Positions 48,001-63,000 are shown, counted from the first letter of the stretch. The stretch is 64,000 bases of DNA from Membranipora membranacea (GCA_914767715.1 OU612069.1:10167387-10231386); one strand, 5' to 3'. Notes: generated from the letters alone by a model not told the origin. Made by a program: numbers and translations.

Positions 48001-51000
48001 AGTAGAACACAGCTTTCTTAGCCAAATCACACACTTAGTGAGCTATATGTAATATCTAATAACAGTGCCCTGAAGGTATCTGCTGGAATCACAGAATGTG
48101 TTATCATATCAAGGTTATAGCCGTTATTGTTTGTGTTTATACTGACTTTGACACTGCTAGTCAGGGTCGGATCTCAGTTCGTTGGATTCAGTATTTTAGT
48201 TTATCTTGTTGATGCTCAGCCGTATCAGCTTGCTGTTAGTTTGAGTTGTGAATCTTTGAGATTTTTTGAGATGCTTAACAACATTGCTGTTGTTTCTCTT
48301 ATAACTAGCCAAATAAAGTAATCGAGTATGTGAGCCTGTAGCCTGTACAACGTTATACAACACTTTGTATTGAATCGTATTGAATTCTTTCCTGCCTCTG
48401 TCCTTACCATATCTTGCATCAGGAAATATTTATGTATGAGTCAGTATAGATGTTGACCCCTTTCTGTCAAACTCTCGGTACGCCCCTGTTAATAAGAGAC
48501 AGAAGCTAAGTATATCAAGTAGTTTTCTAGTAAACCCTTCGGCTTTCTTATTGATTAGCAATGAATACACTTATAACACAGTAATGTTTACCATCAAGAA
48601 ATCTGAGATTTGATTGTGAAAAGAGATCTTTCATCTGGACATTGATTTGGTATCGAGTGGCACTTGAGCTCTAAAACGCTCTATGTGAGACTGCCTCAGA
48701 CTGCCTGCTCAACTCATCCCTATTTATACTACTCCTCCTCATCCTCGAGGCCACAACCAGATTACTACGGCTCAATCTAAGCGGCTTCATCATTCACTTT
48801 TGAATATTTTTACTCTGACATTTGCGTTGTAGTGTCTGCACTCATGTCTAGATATGCAGGTAGCCAATCTATTAAGCTGGGATATCTCAGCTTAGCATAG
48901 ACTGCATATACTTTTTAGTGTCAATTAAGAAGAAAATTTGATGAGAAAGTCACCAAACTATTTAGATTAGACAGCTCGATTGTTTCTCATAAAAACATGT
49001 CGTGTCAATCTCATGTTGAAACAAATAACATAACATAAACATTTGTGTATAAAGATTACAATGAGATGTTGGGATCAGTAGGTGAGGTAGGAGTACTCCT
49101 ATCTGGGTTGTGTCACGTACCTAAACATAGGCTTGGGATTATTATAGCTCATAGATTTTATATACTATATACTATCTATGTTATAGCTGCAGAGGCCCAT
49201 GAATTCCATGTTGCATGCATATATTTAGAATTGAATGATGAAACGTAGTAATCATGCAGTGCTCATGGTAACCAGTCAGTTTGATGCCAAATAAGCCCCC
49301 TTGTACATACTAGACATCCTGTTGTGTTTATAAATCAACATGTACAGATAGTTTGGAATTTCGCACAACACAAAATGTTCTACTCCACTGCTCATTATTT
49401 TGAACTATTTGAAAATAATTTTCACTGTTGATAAAAAGGTGCGGTATATCTACCTTGTTTGATCTCAATACTAAAATTATCACGTCCTGTGCCTTGAGAT
49501 TAATGCTTGGCCCTTGAAACTTACTGTTAGGTATAGATATTACGTTCTTGGTTATAACAGTTATCATAGACCCAGTATCAAACAAATTCATCAGTTATCA
49601 TCAGGCTTATCAAAGTTTATAGTTTTTCGCAACTATCTGAACAAGTAGTGGAGGAGGAGAAGGAGGATAGTAATAGGTGATGGCTCAGCTGGTAGTAACC
49701 TGTCTTTGAATTTACTGGTCTTGGACCTGACCTATCTACAAACATCACATATTATGTGTATTGTACTCTAGCTTGCCTCCTTACTGAGCGCATCACCTCT
49801 GTGAAAGACCAAGCTCAAACAACACTAGAAACCTACATACCTAGTCTTTAGTATCAGTATTGGCGATCAACCAAATTCATTTTATTTCTAATATACACAA
49901 AATGACATCATTCAACTGTATGATTAAATTTGATCAAAGTTTCAGTGATGAGGGCACATCATAGACTTAATATTAAGTCTATGGGGCACATATATGATTT
50001 TGACTCCTAACCATAAATAGCGTCCTGTCTGAGAAGCACTGTGTACTGGTAATAGGTGTCAAAGTGTCATGCCAAACATTATCCTGGGTGGTCTGCAGCC
50101 TTAGACTTTATATTAGTGTGGGTGGGTGGTCCAATTCATTGACATCAGGTTATTCAAAACAATGTGACAGGTCCTAGCTGAGAGCTTAGATAGTAAGCTT
50201 GTTCTGTCCATGGTATTTAGAGGCGGAGATAAAACCAGAAATGAGAGACCTGCCATACTGTGAAACACTCTGATAGAAGGATTGTCATAAGGGATGGCCA
50301 CTTTTAAAAAAAAACACAGTCACCCATTAACATATAAATATATATGATTATGGGTGCCACAGAACCCATGCTCTATACATAATTTTCTCTTTACTGTTGT
50401 TATGAAACTTTTGAAACACTTACAGGGTGTTGCTGATAGTGTTCTTGAGATTATAAATACAATGAGATTATAAAATGATTCTCTGCTCTTTTATTACAGA
50501 GAATCAGGCGTTAGATGTCCTCTCACAACTCGCACCAGATGATAATTCTCATCTTATCAAAACTCTCACCACTGCTGACATAGCGGGTAAGGTAGACTAA
50601 CTAATACTCGCTAATTTAGCTACAGTATACCCAGCCGCCTACAGGAGGCAGGTGATTCTTCCAATCTAACAGTTGCCATTATTCATGAAGTGAGCACTAG
50701 GCCGCTTACGGGACTAAAATGTGTGACCGGAGTTACTTCAACTAGGCCTTGCTTTGCTCAGTCCAACGTACCGGTATGCATCGAGCTGACCCAATTTTGT
50801 GATTTTGTCGAGATTATTTTTGTCATGTTTGTGTTGGATTTATTACAGGTATACATGTAGGAGCGATAACTCCTGATCATAACCTGACCCCCACAGCTCC
50901 AACCCTGTCATACAGTTCTAGTATCACATCATTAGATGAGTATGGTATGGAGTACTGTAGAGATCTAACTCAGCGTAATCTATCACAAGTAGCTGACGCA

Positions 51001-54000
51001 CTACGTAACGGCGGTAAGTAACACACTACGCAACGGTGGTAAGTAACACACTCAAGATAACTGTAGGTATATATGTATTTATAAGATACAACCATTGTTT
51101 GTGGTTTGTATATGAGTACAACCAACAGATTACCATTTTAGTGCTGTGTGTCATCATAACGGTGAAGTGTGCTTTTTGAAGAGTTGATGGATGTATCTGT
51201 TATATTGCTATATATTAGCCACAAATGTTGTACAAACATATTACCTCTATTACCTCTATTACCTCCATTACCTATTACATCTCACAGTATGAGCCTCAGG
51301 ATCAGCTGTGTACAATCACTGATTCGTCTTGTGTTTTATTTTAAGATGACATTAATGACTTGGACAGACAGAGGCTGGCTCGATCTCGAGCTGCTACACC
51401 TAAGGCTCTGTACAGGAATGGAGGTGGTATGATGACACTGAAGAATATCACACTTGGATCTACAGAATCACTCGAGAGTAACAGATCACATCATGACGGT
51501 AAGTCAGTAAGAATAACAGCTTCAGTTAATCCCTCAAAGCTGCTTGTTGGGGTAGTTAGCAAGATGGCGGGATATCTGTCTTACCCGTAATCTGAGGAGA
51601 TTCATCGCAGGCTCCTTTGATACTCAAATGTTGTCACTGTCAGCAGTGAGTTCGGGATAAATGTCCCAAACTCACTGCTGTCAGGTCACATAAATTAGAG
51701 TTATTTACTCATTGATTAAAGGTGGACGACTCCTATGTATTTCACTCATTGCCAGCATTCATCACACTAAAATATTGTGCTAATGTCACAATGTAATATA
51801 TGAGGTATATATTTTGTATGACAATATATTAGAGTCACAGGGGATGGGTGATACTAAAGTGACTCTTCTCTATAGTTTGCCTAAGTTTACCTGGACTGTG
51901 TTATTCTACTGATGCGCCTGTTATATTCTCTGTGTCACAGCTATGATGGGAGGATACGCCACAGCCTCACTTACCAGGGAGGGAACGCCTAAAAAATCTA
52001 ACTTTGAGAAGACCATGTCACTAGTGGATATAAGTGTAGATGATGACTTAGGGTTAAGCCTTACTGTACCTTCTTCTATAACTAGAGAGAGAAGAAACAC
52101 CTCAGCAGGACCCAGTGACCTTGAGACGTCTCGATCTGACCCAGGTACATTGATATAAAGTCTCACCTTGACTACAAATAAAAATTTAGGGGAATCGAAC
52201 GGATTCAAAGCTATACAAGTGAACTGTCGTTTATATCAATTTTATGTACGACTTGAGATTTTATAGTATTTAAAATTTAGTTCTTCACGCCAGGCCAAAA
52301 TAGACTTAGTATTTGTTATTATAAAGCTTATCCTTTCTCAGTGGATCAAAATTTATTAATTAAGACGGAATTCTTAAGAAACTGTTGTAGATGAAAAGAA
52401 TTAATTACTATAGAGTTAATCTGGTGACTGGATAAAACAATAGAGAAACTTTGTTATAAAAAATGACTTTGCGCTGGATCAGGCGTGGTGACTCAGTCCA
52501 AAGCTATAAAGTCAGTTCATAGACTAATGTGTATAATTGGTCTGGAGTAGCAGCTCTGTATATATATATGACACAAGGGCCACTTCTAAGTTGACTGACT
52601 GCAATTTTCAAATATTTTCCAATCAATTTAGGATAAGTGTCTAACTAATATTTTATTGAGTGTGTTTATTTAGTTCATTTTACTTAGTGTGTGGACACTG
52701 TCTCCCAAACAAGCTGTTTATTAGTTACAGTTTCAGCACATAGTGTTGTGGTGTTCTTGATTTTCTATCACTCACATTTCTTCATTCTTCTATTTCCGTT
52801 ACCCTGGTTTAGTTGTGTTTTGTTTGCTGTGAATGTGTAGGTGTGGAGTCTTTGCTTATACCCCTTGAACATGGTGATATAGTGTTAGAGAAGGGCACAT
52901 ATGATCAATTAGATCAAGATCAACAAACTACTCCAACTAATATAGGCAGCCAGATACCGCCGAGAGATGAGGATAACAGGGAGTCCAGTGCAGGTAAATC
53001 TCATACCCCCCCCCCCCCAATAACTCATCGCAATAAAACTGTCTGTCAGAACGAGGAATCAACCATAGTTATAATATACACTACTCTTTGAGAGTACCTA
53101 GATGTGACTAATATTTGCATATTACGATATTAGCTGCCTGTGATTAATAGTGTGCATAGATATCGAGACCAAGTTTGGTCCATTTGCCTGAATTCGGAGT
53201 TGCTCTCCGTCCATTGATCATGGTGTGACCAGTGGAAGGGAGCAACGGGAATGCATTCAAATGGATTAAACTTGATCAAAAAAATATCTAAGGTTCTGGT
53301 TAGTATTATGAGGAGTGGGGAAGTGAGGGTGTGTTACATGCACAGGTAGTATAGATGATTTTTTTCTCTTTTCTAACCTCAAAATATATCCTTGTGTGTT
53401 TTCTCACCAGATATAAAGAGTTTTTTTGTGTCATATCTGTCACCATATATGGACTGTTCCCAATATTAACACCCCAAGACATTAAAATTTTTGGTTCCCA
53501 CCTAGTTTTATATGATACTATAGCAGTACGCTTGAAAATCTTTGTCTGTAATGATTATTTGAGAATTTTTGGTTTGCTTCTTTTCTGTATTACATCAGTC
53601 AACTGTGATGACTCACTAACAGGTGACTCTCACATCAGGATCTCTTATTTTAGAGCTATCCACTCTTTGAAATATTTTATATTGTGAAGTACCAACTGCA
53701 TTTCATTATTCAGTAGACATGTGGAAGGTATTTGAAAAGGGCTAAAAATGCAGGACGCAATCCAATAGAAGCTGAAGAGTTGTTATTTTAACCAGCCTAT
53801 GTACATAAGGACCCAAACTAAAGTTGTGTTTTGTATTGTCAGGTCCTCTGAGTCACAGTGTCTCCATATCAGACTACAGCCAAGCTATACACTCTCTAAT
53901 CACTCAGCTAGACTCCGATCCTACAAGTAATAGTAGTCCAGAACTGTGTGCTAACTCCAGTACCCCTTCTACTCTGCTATCATCTGCTGAACGGTAAGCA

Positions 54001-57000
54001 TCAGTCTGTCTGAATTAAGTCTGATTTGTGGCAAAGACAGGGTTCTAATGTAATTGGTCCTCTTGGTACAAAGATTTCGCACCCATGGCCAATGACATCA
54101 GCCCATGAACAATGACATGCCACATAGCTATATTAAAGGGGTGGCTTCGAATCAATGCTGCATTATGAAGATTAGGTTGACTGTTCTAGGTTTCGATTCA
54201 TGCTGCATATTGTATTTGTTACTGTTGTAGAAAGGAGAATAAAGGTCTATCACTTACCACCAGTGTATCATCACCGGAGGCTCTATCAGTATCAACTACA
54301 GATATAGACGGGTAAGTACAGCTACATAAAACATTCTAACTGATGAGAGCAGGTCATTTTACTGAACTTTGTGTAATGCCTTACGACACTCGGCCTGCTT
54401 GATGATACATTGACTACAATTTGGTTTTTGCTCATTTTCCTAACATCAATTCCTCGTTGTTTGTGGAGCCTAAAGCTTTTTTATAGATTTTCACTTATTT
54501 ATAAGATGAACAACTGTGCTGTGGATGTACACCTGTTATAATGCCATTCAAGTAAGAGCCATTCATCCCGGCCATGTACAAGCAGTTATACTGGAAACTT
54601 AAATGAAAGGTGGGTTCGAGCTTAATCTTACTATGGTTATATATATCATGTTGTGTTTTTATAGACCATATATTTGTGTTATGTAGATCAGAGATCATGG
54701 ATAAATCTGTGAGTTTGACCAATGGTTATACGTCGGCATTAAAATCCTCCACCGGGGATGATAAGGTAGGATCAGCTCAGACCAGCTTGACACTACAATC
54801 CGCTGAGCTGGCAAAACACAGTAACTGACATACTATTAGGCCTCACTTTTATACATTCATTATGGGATCATGTGTATCTGATTTATAACTCATTTATACC
54901 TACATTGCCACCCAAAACACTGCATGTGCCTTTTTTTCCTTTATTTGCTTTACATGTTCTTAGCAACATTATATGTATATATCCCTCCACAAATTAAATA
55001 TTTTGTACTGGCTCGTGAGAACAATCAAGCTTTTTCAATGATCATCACTTCAACGACCACACCAACACGCATTAATATAGTATTACGATCAGAAGAACTT
55101 GATTATAGATTTTACCCTATGCCTTAGATCGACTATGAGTATATTATATTTATATTTTACTTCAGGAGAACACTTATCCCTACAATGGCCTGCTCAGCTC
55201 GGGGAAGGCAGTTCCTACAGCATTTGAGAGCGCCAGACCAAAGAAACCAAGATCCTCTCCTCTGTCTCCAAACAGCCAATCAGATGAGGCTACTCAAGCA
55301 CTCATGGAGGTCGCCACCTCGGGTCAAAAGGTCATGTTTCTCATGAGAGGCGTGCCCGGTAGTGGGAAGACAACTCTGGCGAAGTAAGTCCAATAATCGT
55401 ACTTTAAATTGTGGTTTTTCACTGGCCAACGTACTATTAAATAAAGTACAACTCCTAGAAATTTTACTTCTGTCAGCTATTCAGGCTGGCGGTTCCGCAT
55501 ACATTGGGACACATTCTTATAGCTGCAGCGACAGGTAGTGGGAAATACTAAGTACGTGTATAGATAATTTCGATTTTACATTGTTTGATTTTTGAGTATT
55601 CAAACTTGACACATAAACCGTTTGTGTATTTAGACGTTTGATTGAGGATACACGGGGAAATGTATTCAGTGGAGACGATTTTTTCATGAACAGTAAAGGA
55701 GAATATATCTGGGATTCTAATCAGCTAGGAGAGGCTCACGCCTGGAACCAAAACAGAGGTGATTACATAGTCCTTGTGCTCATAGTATGACATCACCAAT
55801 ATGTGTGATCATCTAACATCACAATTATATGTGCTTGTATGACATCACCATCATGTGTGCCCATATGACATCACCCTTATATGTGCTCGTATGACATCAC
55901 CATCATGTGTGCTCATATGTCATCACCCTTATATGTGCTCATATGTCATCACCCTTATGTGCTCATATGACATCACCCTTATGTGTGCCCATATGACATC
56001 ACCATTATGTGTACCCATGATGTCACCAGTTACATTATGTGCACGTTATGTAGCTCTATCGTTATTGTAGTGAGGAAAGCAGCTGAAGATGGTATAACAC
56101 CCATAGTAGTAGATAACACCCATACACAGGCCTGGGAGATGGAGCCTTGTGTGAAAACATGCCTACAACACGGATACCGTCCCGTACTGGCAGAGCCCGC
56201 CACATCGTGGAGATACAAGGCTAAGGATCTCGCTAAGTAAGTGAGAGATTATAGCTAGGGACACGACGGGCATATAACAGTCTATGTAATGTAGTATTCT
56301 GAAATTACTCTCAGCAACAGGTCATCGATACACGTATAAATTTAGTGATCGATTGGATTGACATTCTATTCTAAAATAGCACTGAGAACTTTACCAGTGT
56401 TATCTACACATCTACAATGAGGGGATAACTTCTACTTGACTTCCTCTCATCCCTCAGGGTTAGATCCATAATTAAACCTCAGCACAGTATTTAGAGTAGT
56501 AACATACCAAGTAGGGTTTACGTACAATGCATTCATATAATAATACGCAGCATTATCAGCGTTTTTAGCTTTAGAGTCATCAGATTTTCACTAAGTGCAT
56601 TCGACAACCAACTATTCCAAGTTTTTATTCTATTTACAAAGGTAATTAAAAGTTATTGACTATTAAATAATCCTAATATATTTGCCTGAGGGCTTATTAG
56701 GTCAGACAGTAAATGATATTATAACTTCTATATTGGAAGGAAATTATTCATCTAAAAATACTACAATTAGGCATTTTAAGCTTATTTAGAAAACAGCGTT
56801 CAGTGCAATTTAGATTTCTGTGCTACTATTTGAGGTTATTTAATACTGAAAAGCAGTTTTAGAAAGTTGTTTTTCTGAACATAACATTCACACAATGTGC
56901 TTCTTAACTCTGCAGTATGTATTATAAACTAAGATCTTAGATTTTCTGCACATTACAGAGCACTCCTTTGTTTCAGGTATGGGTTAAATTTGCTAAGTTT

Positions 57001-60000
57001 TTGATTTGCTTCTTTATATTATGGATAGATTGTTTGTAGTATGGATATTCCTGATCTATTCATGTCGTCATTGGGGTTTTATGTCATCGATTATTTGAAT
57101 TACAGTTTTACTCTAAGATTGTCACAGTAAGACAGATATTATATTATCGTTATTATAACACATACACTGATACATCCTGTGTTGTTACACAGGAAGACCA
57201 CCCATGGAGTACCGTATCCTAAGATAAAACTCATGTTAGAGAGATTTGAACATACAGTCACTGTGGAACAGATCATCAATAAAATTATCAGGTATGAGTT
57301 TATCTATCGCTGTAAGCCTGCATACATACACCGAGTAGGTATCTTAGTGCTGGTTATCCTGAGATACAACATACAGACAGTAGTGCGCCGCGTACCACTG
57401 TATACAGTAGTGCGCTGCGTACCACTGTATACAGTAGTGCGCCGCGTACCACTGTATACAGTAGTGCGCCGCGTACCACTGAGATACAGTAGTGCGCTGC
57501 GTACCACTGTATACAGTAGTGCGCCGCGTATAACTGTATACAGTAGTGCGCTGCGTACCACTGTATACAGTAGTGCGCCGCGTACCACTGTATACAGTAG
57601 TGCGCCGCGTACCACTGTATACAGTAGTGCGCTGCGTACCACTGTATACAGTAGTGCGCCGCGTACCACTGTATACAGTAGTGCGCCGCGTACCACTGTA
57701 TACAGTAGTGCGCGTACCACTGTATACAGTAGTGCGCCGCGTATAACTGTATACAGTAGTGCGCCGCGTACCACTGTATACAGTAGTGCGCCGCGTACCA
57801 CTGAGATACAGTAGTGCCGTACCACTGCAGAATGCTGAAATAACTCTGCTTCGCCCTGTTGAGACATCAACAATCATTTGACTGCCCAAGTTTTGTGATT
57901 GATAGTTTGTTTGGCTAACTAGTTTGGCCAAAATGTATGATTTCCTCATGATTAATTATTGTAATCCCAGTGACTGAGAAGTATCATGTTTGCTGTTTGT
58001 TGTATTTCTGTTATATGTTGACAGCTTCAGTAGCAGTGAAGCTTCATACGGGTGATGCCTTGTGCTCTTTTTATTTGCGTATACAATTAGACGCAATTAT
58101 GTAATGCAAATAATATTTCTGATTTGCTTTCTGAGTACTGATAGTGTGAAATAGAGTGTCACCATCTCCAAGCTAAAATTGTTCAGATATCCAATCACCA
58201 GACTTGGATGTTTCAAGCATCCAATAACTAAGCGGCATTTTGCGGATTTTAACCTATAGTAACAGTGTGAATGAGATGTCAATTTTCACATCCTCTCCCT
58301 AGAGAGGAATAATAACACTGTTGAACTGTGATAGCTGTTGATCTTATTTAATCATATATCTGTGACATTTTCATAATGTCATCATCACTTCCCTACAGTC
58401 TGCTGCCTTATTATCACAGACTATAATGACAGTGTTGGCGTTGCGTAGCGGACTTTCATTAATAGGCGCATGTAGTCAAATTAACTCTTCAGTATATGTA
58501 AGAACAACTCCAGTATTTTCCTTTCTTTAGATTAAATGTGTTATTAGAAATTTCACTTCATATTTCATCTTACAACACTGAACAGATTATTCGACTATAA
58601 CTCTTATATGCTGTGATCTTCCTACAGACGAGAGCCAAGCTTACAACCAATGGCTGAGCAAATAAGAGTGAGATCAGCAGCATCGGGCGCTAAACTCTCC
58701 AGAAAGAAACCAGCATCAAAAACTATCAAACGTAACAAGCAACATGACACCGTGGAGAAGTTCAAGGATAAAAAGGTCTGTATGTTATTTGTTGAGTAAA
58801 ATACTAACTGTACTCCTAAGGTGACAGTGATATCTCTACTCGAAGATTACTGGGTATTGGGTAAACGGCTGTAGTTGATCATACAGGGCTGAAGTGGACT
58901 ACATATTAGGCTGTAACAGGCTATTGAAAGCTTCAAAAGCTTGTAACAGGGTGTAAAAGATTCACATCTTAGACATTTCATCCTGAAGTATTGACTGGAT
59001 TAGATACAAAATATATTAATTTGCTCAGTTTTGCAGTATGTTACTGTACACACAAATATGAAAAATGCTCAAAACTGCGGTGTAAGTAATGGGGATTTAT
59101 CGAGAGAATTTCCTATCATTAAACTGATCTTCAGTATATGCACTCACACTAGATGACATCACAGAGTAAGGATATAAAGAGGGGACAGTTCAATGATAGT
59201 TATAGTGCCTGCGGTTTTTGATTCACTGGGGGAAAATTGTGCACAGCTGGATGCCAAAAACTCATTATCTCTATATGTTATAATGGCATTTTTCTTGCAG
59301 ACATCCCTACCTTTGATGGGCCATAATTCATTCTGTATTTATCCTAAAGACTGATTTCCAACTTTGCTGGAATGTCCAAGCTTCAAGCTATACACCATAT
59401 TATTGTCATTTTTGCTAGGATTCATAGGCTAAGAGTAATCTAGGTTTTTAAAATGAGTTTTGTCATATAGATTTACTTGTAACAATTGATAGACGGCTGG
59501 TCATCAAAATTAGGAAATGTCCGTGCATTGACCTAAGCCCTATGTAAATCTATATGATAAAACTCATTTTAAAAACCTGGATTACTCCTAGCCTATGTAT
59601 CCTAGCAAAAAATGACAATAATATGGTGTATAGCTTGAAGATTGGACATTTCAGAAAAGTTAGAAATCAGTCTTTAGGATAAATACAGAATGAATTATGA
59701 CCTATCAAAGGTGGCTATGTCTGCATGACAAAACTCCACTGTAACTTATATATATTCTGAAATTGGCAGGTGGCCAGATTGATGAATTTCCCCCAGTGGA
59801 TAAAAACCGCAGGCACTATAACGATCATTGAAGTGTCCCCTCTGCTTATCCTTACTCTGTGATGACATGGTGTCGTTGTTATTACCAGGTTGATGAGCTC
59901 ACTCAGCAGGTCAACAGCAGTAGGCCGAGTCCTCCCCGTCAAGGTCATACAATCAGTACGAGCGAGGACGACGATAACCAGGGAGAGACTGAGATCATGT

Positions 60001-63000
60001 ATCCCAGCTCATCCGTCGGTAACGGGGCGTTACGCAGAAAAGCCACAATCAAAGTACTGAACTGTGATAGACCTCCAGCTGTTAAAGTTCCCCAGGTTAA
60101 GTCTAATGAGAGCTTGATAGTGGCTGTACAGAACGGTGGAGATGTAAGAGGGACAAGTAAAACAAAGCAGTCGGTCGACAAGAAAGATGTCACTGAAACC
60201 GGCACTGTTAGTCAGACTGTAACTACAGTGGGTAACATCAAGGTCACTGAGAAAAAAGCAGATACCCAATTATCGGTCGCCGCTTCAGACAACCATGTGA
60301 ATGAAAATATTGAACAGGTTAAATCTGAAAATTCTGAACCCGAGGAAACCCGGGTCAAAATTGAACCAATAAAACTTGAGACAATAAAAGTGACTCCAAT
60401 ATTAGCTAGTCATCCGACAACATCAGATAAACCTGCTTATCATTCAGAGTCTTCGAGTGACTCTGCTATCGGCAACTCACCAGATGATTCTGTCGACCAA
60501 TCACCGACTTCGCCTCAGTTAGCTGACCAATTAGCTGCCTCGTCATCATGCCCCATTGACCAATCACCCGCCATCACATTATCAATCTGCGATCCGAAAG
60601 TTATGAGCCAATCGGACAGTGGAATTGAATGCGGAAGTAAGAATATAAATGTCGTCGGCTCTGCAACACTGCCAAGACCTTCAAGTAATAGAGCTGGTAC
60701 AGATACTATGATGTCACAGTCAGCTTCACAATCACTAAAGAAACCTAAGAAATCATCATCCTCGACAAGGAGATCAAAGAGTACAAATCTACTGGATAAG
60801 GACCTGAAGGATAAGTGAGTTGTGTTATATATGACCTCATGACTTATTCATGAAAACGTTAACTGTAAATCTTACTTTGTAGCTGTAGGTCGCTGACTCG
60901 TACATTGTGTGCTACTGATCTCATTCATTCATTGCTACTAAGTATGTTCAATCGAGCTTATATCATATACTTATTTTATCACAATCTCAGTTCCCTGCTA
61001 AGGTTACTTATAATTCCAATAATATCTCTGCTCAGATGGCTGTCTAATGACTGGGCTGTACCACCCTATCCCATCACGTCATCACCTGATGCTACAGTCG
61101 ACCCCCCTCCACCTTACTCAGAGATTGACAATGAACCTGGTGCTACAGTCAAGCCTGCTCTGGCTGCTGATAATTCATTTGTAAAGAAGAAGGAAACAGG
61201 GACTCTCACTGAGCCCAGTGATTATGCAATGGCTTACAAAGCTATGCAGCATAATCATCAACTTCCTGAAGGTAAAAGAGCTGTCTCATCTATTGATCAG
61301 TTATCTGCTGATCTCGTTTTACCCCCCCCCCCCCCCCCCAGCTGACTGTAATGTGTGCCCTCTGCATTTTTATGTGCTAAAGTGACTAACTGTTAAATGC
61401 TTGGTTTACAGCAACCATTCCAAACACAGGCCTTCTGTAGTTGGTGCAAGCCCAGTTGTCGAGTGCCCCAGTGGAGAAAAGGCCTTCCCCACTGGGTCAC
61501 CCAACCACTGGACTTGAACTAATCACAGAAGGCCTGTGGTTCCAAAAGTTCACTTTATTGTCGAGTCCAATCTTCAATGCCCTGTGTCGTTGAGGAATGG
61601 CTAATAATTGAAAACCATTGTAATTTTGATGTGTGGTGTAAATGTGTGATGTGTAAATACCGTCATAAAGCACCTATTACATATTAAATTCAAGATGGAA
61701 CACTGAAAGAATTGACTAGCTTCTTCTAGATGTTTAGATGCCATATTGAGGTTACTTTTGTCTACCGATTTGTACGAACCATTAGTGAAGTAGTATGTCT
61801 TATTTATCCTTGTTGTTTGTTTTCTTATTTTATCATCATATATTTAGACTAGAGTTTTATTTTAGAGTTTGAAAGTGAAAACTCAAGTAAGGTTCTAGGG
61901 CTAATGCTAACCCCGGCGTGATGATTAAAAGTACTTACTGTGTAAATACAGCTTCACGGACCCGCTAGTCTTCTCTACCCACAATGCATTGGGCTTGTCT
62001 CTCAAAACTTTACTCTCTAAATTGCCCTCTATTATTAATTACACAAACTGCATGGCATGTTTTCATATTCTCAAGTGCCAAGGTAGTTACCTGACCTTCA
62101 AGAATATGGACTTATCTCCCCAACTATAACATGATATTTGGGCTCTTTGAGGATAGCCATTCTCAGCTGTTTAATGATTAAGAAGAATAATTTCATCTAA
62201 TGCCACCATTGCTTGATGCTTGACACCATTCTTCTAGACCTTGCTAAGCTTCTTCAGAACTGTTTGACTATGAGCACCCTTATAACATCTGATATTAAAT
62301 CACTACTTCAGTAACGCTGCTGCAGTAACAATAATCTATCATTGTAATGTTACACCGAGCATCGCATACTGTGCTATTGGAATATCATGGCTTCAAATTT
62401 CCCTTACTGCAATAGTGCCATTACAACCAAGTGAAAAAAGTTTATTATCGCTTCAGTGTTTATTTTATATCCTTCACTTATGTTATCTTGCTACAAGATA
62501 CTTTGATGTGTACTTTTATACTGATAAAAAAGATTTGATTCTTTCAGGTTGGATTTTACTGACTGCTCGTTCCAGGGAACCTTTTCACCCACCACAAGAC
62601 GCCATACCATATAAGTCAGCTGTACTAACACACGGTATGTATGTCTGTGTGAGCTATCCTTGAGGTGTTTTCTAAAGAAAGGAGATTTTCTAAGGAGTGG
62701 GAGAGCGCCAGTCTTCAGCGTGGAAGTGTTGAAGTTAGTGGGTTCGAATCCTACTTCAGTCCACTGTCTTCTGGGGCTTGCTGGGGCTTGCTCTGACCTG
62801 CCTACAAACTGAGCAAATAAGTGCAGACATTGCGGCTTTGTCCTTAGGGCACTCCCTATTACTGGGCCCCCTCTTTGGGACAGGGTGAGTGAGTAAACCT
62901 TGTGAGTATAACCTACACAGCTGACATGTTATTGTTATTAGACGCAGCTGATGAACACACTGAAACTGTTTTATTTATTCATTAATTGGCAGAAAAAGGT

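Noticed and set aside
57179-57949. Long overlapping frames on both strands as coding sequence
   Set aside because: They arise from the 27-bp tandem array; only the first part (57193-57291) is a real exon.
59859-60818. Stop codon at 60816-60818 as the end of the N4BP2-like gene
   Set aside because: The bases GATAA/GTGAGT form a donor at 60814 and the next exon (61036) continues in phase with the PPxY region, so the stop is intronic.
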